Part shown: piece by piece, positions 16,045-23,806 of the stretch
How the letters are laid out: the number at the start of each line of letters is the position of its first letter
Position numbering within the stretch: the stretch's first letter is position 1
From: Prevotella sp. P5-50
GTDB taxonomy: Bacteria > Bacteroidota > Bacteroidia > Bacteroidales > Bacteroidaceae
Assembly (NCBI RefSeq): GCF_002251295.1
Contig: NZ_NPJA01000051.1
Location: forward strand, 173,482 to 237,481
Direction of reading: 5' to 3'
DNA length: 64,000 bases
The notes under the pieces: model-generated
What the model was told of the DNA's origin: nothing
Databases searched by the model: none
What the model saw: the letters and a program-made list of their open reading frames with translations, nothing else
Program-made: the position numbers and the translations under genes

Positions 16045-18429
16045 TTATTTTAACAGTCGGACACCATAAATCTGTCCTATCTGACGGTCTTTATGCGCCA
16101 CAAAGCGAATACGAATCTCATTCTTTCCTTGCAACATAGCAGAGGGGATGGCATAGTCAACCGTCTTAAACTGGCTAGTACGCCAACGATGGCTGTTGTT
16201 TACACTACAGAGAAGTTGGTCATCAACATAGATATCAAACTCGCTGGTACGCCATTCATCCTGTCCCCAGAAGGTGAGTTGCAAACTCAGAGACGACTCA
16301 CCGCCAGTCTGCATCAGATAACTGAATGAGTGTCCGTTACGAGCATCACGGAAGAACACTCCTTCGGTATTGCCACGTTCACTGCCATCAGTTTCCATGC
16401 GATGATCAGTTTCTGGTTGCTGTTCTCCAGGACTCACCTTGTCAACAGTGCGTGTCTCAAGCGCCTGACGGGCTTGTTCCTTATCGGCAAGATCTTGCAT
16501 ATAAGCCTTATATTCGTGTTCTCCAAGCGCCAACCAATACATCATATAGCGTGAATCGTGAATTTCAAAGAATGGTTGTAATTCGCCATCAATAGCATTC
16601 TCCATACGGGTGGCCAATTTGAAATGTAGGGGTTTGCCTGCTACTGGACGCAAATCAGCAACAATATCCTCTACTTTTTTAGGCAAAAGGATAGGTGCTT
16701 TATCAAGCGGAAGCTTACGTCCACCAGCATACTGACCGAAACGGCTATCGTCGGCAAGTAGTGAAGCAAGATCTTCTGTGCCAGTCTTCATTCCTAATAG
16801 AATAGGACCATACATGATTGCCACATACTGTGGCACATTTGGCATGGCCTTGATACTAGCATGCATGGGCATGGATATCTCAATACGGTCACCTTTTTTC
16901 CACTTGCGTTGGATACATACAAAACCATTTTCCTCCTTACTATTAATAGTAAATCCTACTCCTCTCACCTCAAAACGGTCGCACCATTCAGGTTTGCGAA
17001 TCTTCATAGTGAATACACCTTTGCCTTTCTCTACTACAATTTGCGACGTTTCACTATAAGGGAAAGCGGTTTCCTGTCGGATAACGAAACTACGCTCACG
17101 CCAGTTCAACCGCGAATGAAGGAAAAGATTGACATAAAGGGCATCGTCGGCAGGCTTGGCTCCTTTGGTATGAGTCCATGCAAATTGTCCATACTTACCA
17201 TGATTCTCCATACCTGTTCCCACACAACACCACATGGCCATATTAGCAACAGAATAGTTACGATAATGACGAGGACGAGCCGATGTAAAATATACATAAC
17301 CTCCATGTTCTGGATGCTGGGTGGAAAGAATATGATTGTACATGGCCAATTCATAGAAGTCACCATAGGCAGCATTGGGGTTAGCACGGTTCAAGAACTC
17401 GGTCAACTTCAACATATTATATGTATTGCACGACTCAGGACCATCAATGTCGTTGACATAATCGATGCAAGTTTCTTTGGTGGGGAAATGTTCACGACGG
17501 CTATTACCACCCAATGCTAACGAGCGCTGCTTGGTAACAATATCCCAAAAATACTGGCTGGCATCATGATAAGACAAATTGCCATCCAGTTCGGCAATAC
17601 GCTGAAAACCTACAACCTTTGGTATCTGAGTATTGGCATGCAGATTATCGAGACAGTCGTGATGTTGCGCCATAGGTGTCAACAACTGTTTATGGGCGAA
17701 ACGACGAGCACAGTTCAAATACTTCTGTTGATGGGTTATTGCAAAAGCATCAGCCAGCACCTCATCCATTCCTCCATGCTCATTGCCCAACATACGCTCC
17801 ATCTGTTCATCACTTAAACCTGACGTGATATCAACAGCCCAGTCACAAAACTTCAAAAATAGAGTCTTGGCCTGTTCGTTTCCACAATAAAGCCAGGCAT
17901 CGCGGAGTCCGGCAAACATCTTATGAAGATTATAGAAAGGTGCCCACGAACCGAAATACACACTGAAGTCACCCTTGCGAAAAGTGGACCATAGTTTCGC
18001 ACTATTGGGAAATCCACCCACATAGTTACGACTCCAATCCTCACCGCGACGATTGTTGGCATCTAAACACAACTGTAACTCGCCAATCATATACTCCATA
18101 CGTTTCTTACATTCCTCACTACCTGTAGCGGCATTGATAGCAAGAGCAGAGAGATAATGTCCTCCCACATGTCCATCAAGACCATCCCAGTTAGGATAGG
18201 TTGGTTTACGAGGTGCCAGTCCTGCTTCTTTACGATAGGGAGCAAGCATTCTGTCACAGTCGTATTTCAGAAGATTCGCAATATTCAAATCACGTGCATG
18301 TTTCAGCGGTCCATCAAGCAAGACAATATCGCCTAATGGAAATTCATCTTGGTAGAGTTTGTCTTGCGCCATAGTTTCAAGAGACATGGCTAAACCTACC
18401 AAAGTAATAAAAGAAGTTAGTATTTTCAT
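16045..18429 (-). CDS. glycoside hydrolase family 127 (beta-L-arabinofuranosidase type)
   Basis: A 794-residue exported enzyme, start chosen at the Met giving a proper signal peptide (MKILTSFITLVG ... MAQ) preceded by an A/G-rich site; a Met nine codons upstream lies inside the end of the previous gene. The catalytic (alpha/alpha)6 barrel has GGHYLSALAINAATG near residue 80, and the zinc/catalytic residues typical of GH127: Glu332 and Cys334 in ESCNTYN, and the doublet Cys401-Cys402 in WCCVGTG; one of the doublet acts as nucleophile. The C-terminal ~110 residues form a beta domain (EFDIYVDDQLLCSV). Such enzymes remove beta-linked L-arabinofuranose. Operon member between the GH31 remnant and GH43-CBM6. 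Confidence 0.9.
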   Translation of the reverse strand: MKILTSFITLVGLAMSLETMAQDKLYQDEFPLGDIVLLDGPLKHARDLNIANLLKYDCDRMLAPYRKEAGLAPRKPTYPNWDGLDGHVGGHYLSALAINAATGSEECKKRMEYMIGELQLCLDANNRRGEDWSRNYVGGFPNSAKLWSTFRKGDFSVYFGSWAPFYNLHKMFAGLRDAWLYCGNEQAKTLFLKFCDWAVDITSGLSDEQMERMLGNEHGGMDEVLADAFAITHQQKYLNCARRFAHKQLLTPMAQHHDCLDNLHANTQIPKVVGFQRIAELDGNLSYHDASQYFWDIVTKQRSLALGGNSRREHFPTKETCIDYVNDIDGPESCNTYNMLKLTEFLNRANPNAAYGDFYELAMYNHILSTQHPEHGGYVYFTSARPRHYRNYSVANMAMWCCVGTGMENHGKYGQFAWTHTKGAKPADDALYVNLFLHSRLNWRERSFVIRQETAFPYSETSQIVVEKGKGVFTMKIRKPEWCDRFEVRGVGFTINSKEENGFVCIQRKWKKGDRIEISMPMHASIKAMPNVPQYVAIMYGPILLGMKTGTEDLASLLADDSRFGQYAGGRKLPLDKAPILLPKKVEDIVADLRPVAGKPLHFKLATRMENAIDGELQPFFEIHDSRYMMYWLALGEHEYKAYMQDLADKEQARQALETRTVDKVSPGEQQPETDHRMETDGSERGNTEGVFFRDARNGHSFSYLMQTGGESSLSLQLTFWGQDEWRTSEFDIYVDDQLLCSVNNSHRWRTSQFKTVDYAIPSAMLQGKNEIRIRFVAHKDRQIGQIYGVRLLK

Positions 18430-18452
18430 ATTTTTCTTTTCAAGTTGTGTTA

Positions 18453-19022
18453 TCAATTGTTTGCCGTTAGTGTTACTATCGCTTTCTTTCCATCATAAAC
18501 CACCGTTTGCTGATAGCCATCAGGCATTACAAAAGTCAGCTGACGACGCTTTACCATTTTCTTGTAACTACCTTTCCGTGCAGATATTGATAGTTGGTGA
18601 TGGCTGTCGTCCCAATGTAATGTATAGGTGCCATAGCCTTTGCGCTCACAGTCATAACCGTCACCAGCATCTTCATAGATGGTAAATGTAGCATCCGCAC
18701 CAGGATACACCTTTATAATATAAGGAGCATCGGGGTGTTCATCGGCATATTGCTGTGGAGCGGAGGTCAGCGACAACGTCCGTTTCCGATGCGCCACACA
18801 GACGTCAGTACCATTGCCTGTCAACTGTCCATCGGGCTGATACTGCACACGAACAATATCTGCACGCACAAACTCTACACGCAGGCGTGACGGTCCGTTT
18901 GCCACTTCCAATCTGCGGCTGAGAGCAACTGGCAATGCTACCTTTGTCGGTTGAAAGGCTATGACCGTCAGTGGGGCGGCAAGCGCCATAAGCAACACGG
19001 CTATTGTTTTCTGAAATTCCAT
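18453..19022 (-). CDS. GH31-derived remnant: signal peptide and N-terminal strand joined to the C-terminal DUF5110 domain
   Basis: A 189-residue exported protein. Residues 1-22 are a signal peptide. Residues ~45-66 (RLRVEFVRADIVRVQYQPDG) match the start of the GH31 N-terminal domain, where the chain scans onto substrate. From about residue 88, [32 protein letters not shown] and LHWDDSHHQLSISARKGSY match the C-terminal DUF5110 domain of GH31 enzymes, through to its end. The catalytic barrel, normally 400-600 residues with its two Asp, is wholly absent, yet the frame is preserved. The joint falls near coordinates 18750-18785. It overlaps the GH43 gene by 22 bp and runs directly into GH127. It is either a decaying enzyme or a reused non-catalytic glycan-binding protein. 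Confidence 0.75.
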   Translation of the reverse strand: MEFQKTIAVLLMALAAPLTVIAFQPTKVALPVALSRRLEVANGPSRLRVEFVRADIVRVQYQPDGQLTGNGTDVCVAHRKRTLSLTSAPQQYADEHPDAPYIIKVYPGADATFTIYEDAGDGYDCERKGYGTYTLHWDDSHHQLSISARKGSYKKMVKRRQLTFVMPDGYQQTVVYDGKKAIVTLTANN

Positions 19023-20470
19023 TTAGAATTATCGCTACTGAAATCAAAGGGTGCGAGAGCGGGGGTGCAGTCGCCAAGCGAGACGAGGGCAAGGGGCTCG
19101 GAAGTGCCCGGTACTGCTTTCGGCATGATGCGATAGGTGCCGTCGGTCAACTGGTCGATGCGCCAGAGTTGGGCGTCGTCGCCAGTATATGCCATCGTTG
19201 CCACTACATCGCCATCGGCGGTTGCCGTGAGGCAGCGAGTGGTACCCGCTATACATATCTTATAATAAGGAGTTCCCAGACTGCCGCCTTTGCCCTCGGC
19301 TACGCTGACGGTCCACTGCTGATGAGGACGGAACATATAATCGTTCATACGCACTGGCACTTCTGTTTGGGGCCAACTTGCTTCTACATCAGCAAGTGTC
19401 TGTGGTGAAAGTGGCTTCAATGGTTGCTGTGGTTTAATCCAGAAAGGCACTCGCTCGGCATCCATACGTATGAAATCTACAGCCATCTCAAGCGCATAGC
19501 CACGGCGTTCAGATTCAATCTCATAGGTTCCATCGAGCAAATCGTCACCTGCAACGGGCCAGCCGTTGCGCCACAATAATGGGCGAATGGCTAATACACT
19601 ACGACCACCTTGACGGAAGTCGGCCTCGTAGTGGAACGACATTTTTTCTACACCATCGGCTATCACGAAACGACCGAAATGCCCTGGGCCAGTCTTGAGA
19701 TTATTGGCAGCAATCACCATCTTACCGCCACCCTGCAACATGTCGCGTCCTACGTTGTCAAGATACGGACCGGTCACGCTGCGTGAACGTCCTACCACGA
19801 TGTTGTAGGTGGAGTTGGGACCGTCGCAACAGGTGCCATGGGTGCCCAACAGGTAATACCATCCGTCGCGATAGATGAGGTCGGTAGCTTCACAGTCGAT
19901 GGCGATATTGACGGGCTCGTTGCCTGACATGCGCTTGCCAGTCTGCGGATCGAGTTCTACCAAACGGATAAAACCGAAATAGGTGCCGTAGCTGAGCCAG
20001 AGGCGTCCCGTGGTGGGATCAAGTAGCAGTCCGGCATCAATGGCATCACAGTCTTCATCGTCGAGCGACGATGCCACGACGACGGGGTCGGTATATTGGA
20101 AGTCGGGAGAGGTAAAATCCAGCGTTTTGTTCCACATGGTCAGCACATCGCCACGATGACTGCCGCCAAGACCTCCGCCCGTAGCACTATATGCCACAAG
20201 ATAGCGATCGCCAATTTTTACAACATCGGGGGCTGCACCGCGTCCAGGACGTATGGCACCGCCTTGCCACACCCAACCATCTGCCGACCACAGGCCGCCT
20301 TCGCCTGTTCCGAAAGTGTAATATTTGCCATCACACTCGGCTATGGTCGATGGATCGTGAATAAAAGGTTCGCCCACTTGTGCGCTCGCTTGCAGAGAAG
20401 CACATGACAACAGGGCACACAAAGCACCCACAGAAATGGTTTTATTGAATATTCTTGACTTCATCGTCAT
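19001..20470 (-). CDS. GH43 endo-alpha-1,5-L-arabinanase-like enzyme with C-terminal trefoil-like region
   Basis: A 489-residue exported protein with signal peptide ending ASAQ (about residue 31). GH43 features: Asp39 in HDPST, AIDAG near residue 145 and CEATD near residue 195. The block GGRSVLAIRPLLWRNGWPVA is characteristic of arabinan endo-1,5-alpha-L-arabinosidases. The last ~110 residues (PHQQWTVSV, LWRIDQLTDGTYRI) look like a ricin-type trefoil or similar carbohydrate-binding module. Its ATG overlaps the stop of the upstream gene in an ATGA arrangement, suggesting translational coupling. Arabinan side chains or arabinoxylan are plausible substrates; the exact linkage is inferred. Confidence 0.85.
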   Translation of the reverse strand: MTMKSRIFNKTISVGALCALLSCASLQASAQVGEPFIHDPSTIAECDGKYYTFGTGEGGLWSADGWVWQGGAIRPGRGAAPDVVKIGDRYLVAYSATGGGLGGSHRGDVLTMWNKTLDFTSPDFQYTDPVVVASSLDDEDCDAIDAGLLLDPTTGRLWLSYGTYFGFIRLVELDPQTGKRMSGNEPVNIAIDCEATDLIYRDGWYYLLGTHGTCCDGPNSTYNIVVGRSRSVTGPYLDNVGRDMLQGGGKMVIAANNLKTGPGHFGRFVIADGVEKMSFHYEADFRQGGRSVLAIRPLLWRNGWPVAGDDLLDGTYEIESERRGYALEMAVDFIRMDAERVPFWIKPQQPLKPLSPQTLADVEASWPQTEVPVRMNDYMFRPHQQWTVSVAEGKGGSLGTPYYKICIAGTTRCLTATADGDVVATMAYTGDDAQLWRIDQLTDGTYRIMPKAVPGTSEPLALVSLGDCTPALAPFDFSSDNSKWNFRKQ

Positions 20471-21174
20471 TTCACATTAAGTTTAATATTACGTATTGGA
20501 TTGCCTTGCGCATCAAGGAAGCGTACGCAGAAATCGCTCATGCCAGGACCATTGATGACGGCACCTACCAGATAGTTGCGGCCTTTCTTCAGTGTCAGTT
20601 TCGGTGAGACGACATCGTCGCGCACCATGCGACGGTCGCCAGAGAGCATGACTGCCTCCTTGCCACCATTGAGCCACCATATGGAAGCGCCATTAGAACC
20701 GATGGCCAGGCGCACATCGGTCATCTCTTCAGGACTGTCAATGGCTGTCACTGCCCAAAACACTACACCGTATTTCTGCTTTTCAAAAGAGGTGGCGAAA
20801 CGGAAGAGTTTTACATTGAAGAGTTTGCTGTCGAGTGCATGCCATCTGAGGGTTTCCTTTCCTACCTGCTGTGTACTGCCATCTTTAGGCAGACGGAGCA
20901 TGACGGTGGGAAGATAGTCGTTGTAGAACTTCTCGCGTAGATAACTATCCGTAAAGACAGTGTTAGTGCGGACTGGAGCACTGATGGGCTCTAACAACAT
21001 CCACCGCTGAAGGAATCCGTCTTCGGTAGGTGCTGAAGGTGTTGCCGTGGGTAGCGTGAAGTATGGGGTAGCTGCTTCTGGCAAGACTTTCTTTTTCTGT
21101 GCCGTTACAGTACTTACGGTGAGCACGAAAGCGCAAATGCAAATCGCCCACCTACGCATATAGCTTTTCTTCAT
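20467..21174 (-). CDS. exported module of unknown function, related to N-terminal regions of Bacteroidetes esterases
   Basis: A 235-residue exported protein with signal peptide ending TVTAQ (about residue 26). The body is a beta-rich domain with blocks DGFLQRWMLLEPISAPVRTN, RWHALDSKLFNV, VFWAVTAID, RLAIGSNGASIWWLNG and KGRNYLVGAVINGPG. I recall similar sequence as an accessory region next to acetyl-xylan or related esterases in Bacteroidetes, but no catalytic triad is visible here and the protein ends where an esterase domain would begin. It may be a stand-alone carbohydrate-binding protein. It is translationally coupled to the GH43 gene and starts 13 bp after the GH3 gene. Function unassigned. 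Confidence 0.6.
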   Translation of the reverse strand: MKKSYMRRWAICICAFVLTVSTVTAQKKKVLPEAATPYFTLPTATPSAPTEDGFLQRWMLLEPISAPVRTNTVFTDSYLREKFYNDYLPTVMLRLPKDGSTQQVGKETLRWHALDSKLFNVKLFRFATSFEKQKYGVVFWAVTAIDSPEEMTDVRLAIGSNGASIWWLNGGKEAVMLSGDRRMVRDDVVSPKLTLKKGRNYLVGAVINGPGMSDFCVRFLDAQGNPIRNIKLNVK

Positions 21175-21187
21175 ACAAATCCGTTTT

Positions 21188-23788
21188 TTAGATATTAACA
21201 GTTACATTGACTTTCTTCAAGTCTTTATCTGCAGAGCTATTACCATAATATACTTCATACTTGCCACCCTTAGTCCGAACGGTATTGGTGGCTGCATCAA
21301 AAAGTTCGAAGCTCTTGCTGTCAAGTGTGATTACAGCATTGGTGGTTTGGCCAGCCTTCACTGTCACACGCTGATAGGCTTTGAGCGACTTCAACGGACC
21401 ATCTGCATCTGTTGGATCCTTGATATAGACCTGAATGGTCTCGGTGCCGTCTTTCTTACCCACATTGTTCACAGGAATAGTCAGCGTGACTTTTCCGTCT
21501 TTTCCGAATGAGGTAGCAGAAAGTTGCGCACTGCCGATGGTGAAGGTGGTATAGCTCAGTCCGTAGCCGAAGGGGAAGAGGGCGTCGTTCATATAACGAT
21601 AGGTGCGACCCTTCATAGAATAGTCTTTGAAGTCGGGCAACTGCTTGGTGTCGCGATAGAAGGTGACGGGGAGTTTGCCACCGGGATTGTATTCACCGAA
21701 AAGTACGCGTGCAACAGCTTCACCACCTTCTTGTCCCGGATACCATGCCTGTAGGATAGCATCACAACTCTGTGACTCTGGAGTGAGTGCAATAGCCGAA
21801 CCTGAGCAGTTTACAAATACTACTTTCTTTCCAGCTGCCTTCAATGCTTTCAGAAAATTGCGTTGTACGGCAGGCAGTTCGATATCGGTACGGTCACCGC
21901 CCTTGAATCCTGGTACATGGATGGGCATTTCCTCGCCTTCAAGTTGTGAAGAGATACCTCCTACAAAGACTACCGTCTGGCAGTCGTTCAACTGATTGAT
22001 GGCGTCTTGATAGTCGATCGGTGTCTCATGGCCGATATTGATTTTGAGGTCGGCATTATATGTTGGCATCTCATGATAACGGATTTCTATCTTGTAAGAT
22101 TTGCCTTTCTCTCCGTCAAATTCAATGCGCGACTCGGTGGTGCGCCATGTAGATTGTTGGGCTTTAAGCTCTCCGTCGAGATATACCTCATAGTGTCCGC
22201 AACCATCCACATCGAGCAATACCTTGGCGTGCTGTTGCGGGCGGAATACGGTTTCATAGACTGCAGAAAAACCGGTCAGACTGACATTGGGAGCAAAGGT
22301 ATGCTGGCCGTGGGTGGTGACCTGTACGGGATTCTTCTCGTAGGTGACAGTAACGGGTTTGCCCTCACGCTCACGATTGTTCCAGAAGGTAGCCTTGAAA
22401 CCTGTTTTGCCATCCATACTACACTGATTGTAATAGGATTCAAGCGTCTGGTCGTTGACCAAGTCGCAGCCCTTGAATGTTATGATTTGGCTTTTCTTTA
22501 ATCGGCTCTTGATACCGTCGAGGATGGTTATGGTCTGTCGGGGTGTGCCATTGTAGTTGCCCCACATCATGGGTTCGTTGTTGGCATTAGGACCGATGAC
22601 GGCTATCTTCTTCTCGTGTCTGCTGAGAGGGAGCACATTGTTGTTGTTTTGCAACAAGGTCATGGTCTGGAGCGACATTTGGAGGGAAAGGTTGCGATGT
22701 TCCTTGCTACACAATACTGAAGCAGGAATATTTGACCACGACACGATGCTGTTGTCGTCCATCTCACCCAGGTCGAAGCGACCTTCCAACAGGCGCACAA
22801 CGTGTTTATCAACTTCTGCTTCGGTCAGTGCGCCATATTTCACTGCTTCTGGCACTGACTTGTACATATACTGGAAGCCACACTCTACATCGGTACCTGC
22901 CAATACTCCCTTAGCGGCAGCATTCTTTGGATTGCTCGATACCTTATGGTTATTCCAGAAGTCAGTCACGGCACCACAGTCGGACACAACGAGGTATTTG
23001 AATCCCCACTCATCGCGCAGAATGGTTTGAAGCAAACGAGTGCTTCCACAACAGGGTTCGTCGTCCCAACGCTGATAAGCGCACATCACCTCGCGCACCT
23101 TAGCATCCTGCACGAGCGACTTAAAGGCAGGCATATATGTTTCCCATAGGTCGCGCGGTGTCACATCGGTGATATTATCGGTGTGGCGAGACCACTCTGG
23201 ACCGCTATGGATGGCATAGTGCTTGGCACAAGCCCATAACTTTCGGTATTTAGTATCTTCAGGACCTTGCAAGCCACGCACCACGGCGCACCCCATCATA
23301 CTGGTCAGATAGGGATCTTCACCATAGGTCTCCTGACCGCGCCCCCAACGTGGATCACGGAAGATATTAACATTGGGAGTCCATACCGACAGGGCGTGAA
23401 AGCGCGTGACCTCGCCTCCCTGTTGCTGGAGTTGATTCCATTTGGCACGCATCTCGGTAGAGGTGGCATCAAACACCTTATATACCAAACCATCGTTGAA
23501 CGAAGCTGCCATACCAATAGGTTCTGGGAATACGGTGACATCGCCCATGTTGGCAACGCCGTGGAGGGCTTCACTCCACCACTGGAAGCGCTTGATGCCC
23601 AAACGGGGTATGGCGGGAGAATCGTCCAGCATCAGTTGGGCTTTCTCTTCCAAAGTAAGGCGACTACACAAATCCACTGCACGCTCATGGGCAGAGAGTG
23701 ACGGATTCTGATAAGGCAATTGCTGTGCCTGCAATGCTACCGGCATACTCAGTATTGCAAGGCTTAGGAGTAATGTTCTGTGGGTCAT
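21188..23788 (-). CDS. glycoside hydrolase family 3 with inserted PA14 domain (beta-xylosidase/beta-glucosidase)
   Basis: An 866-residue exported GH3 enzyme, signal peptide ending LQAQQ (about residue 22). The barrel shows PNVNIFRDPRWGRGQETYGE (about 137-156) and the nucleophile Asp270 in VVSDCGAV. A PA14 domain (about residues 450-590, GFKATFWNNRE, DVDGCGHYEVYLDGEL) is inserted in the second domain, and the chain ends with a fibronectin III-like domain. Sequence style (ALHGVAN, TVFPEPIGMAASF) is that of xylan 1,4-beta-xylosidases of gut Bacteroidetes, though beta-glucosidase activity is possible. It lies 18 bp after the GH43-GH8 gene in the operon. Intact. Confidence 0.92.
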   Translation of the reverse strand: MTHRTLLLSLAILSMPVALQAQQLPYQNPSLSAHERAVDLCSRLTLEEKAQLMLDDSPAIPRLGIKRFQWWSEALHGVANMGDVTVFPEPIGMAASFNDGLVYKVFDATSTEMRAKWNQLQQQGGEVTRFHALSVWTPNVNIFRDPRWGRGQETYGEDPYLTSMMGCAVVRGLQGPEDTKYRKLWACAKHYAIHSGPEWSRHTDNITDVTPRDLWETYMPAFKSLVQDAKVREVMCAYQRWDDEPCCGSTRLLQTILRDEWGFKYLVVSDCGAVTDFWNNHKVSSNPKNAAAKGVLAGTDVECGFQYMYKSVPEAVKYGALTEAEVDKHVVRLLEGRFDLGEMDDNSIVSWSNIPASVLCSKEHRNLSLQMSLQTMTLLQNNNNVLPLSRHEKKIAVIGPNANNEPMMWGNYNGTPRQTITILDGIKSRLKKSQIITFKGCDLVNDQTLESYYNQCSMDGKTGFKATFWNNREREGKPVTVTYEKNPVQVTTHGQHTFAPNVSLTGFSAVYETVFRPQQHAKVLLDVDGCGHYEVYLDGELKAQQSTWRTTESRIEFDGEKGKSYKIEIRYHEMPTYNADLKINIGHETPIDYQDAINQLNDCQTVVFVGGISSQLEGEEMPIHVPGFKGGDRTDIELPAVQRNFLKALKAAGKKVVFVNCSGSAIALTPESQSCDAILQAWYPGQEGGEAVARVLFGEYNPGGKLPVTFYRDTKQLPDFKDYSMKGRTYRYMNDALFPFGYGLSYTTFTIGSAQLSATSFGKDGKVTLTIPVNNVGKKDGTETIQVYIKDPTDADGPLKSLKAYQRVTVKAGQTTNAVITLDSKSFELFDAATNTVRTKGGKYEVYYGNSSADKDLKKVNVTVNI

Positions 23789-23806
23789 AATGTCATTTAT
23801 TAGTTG

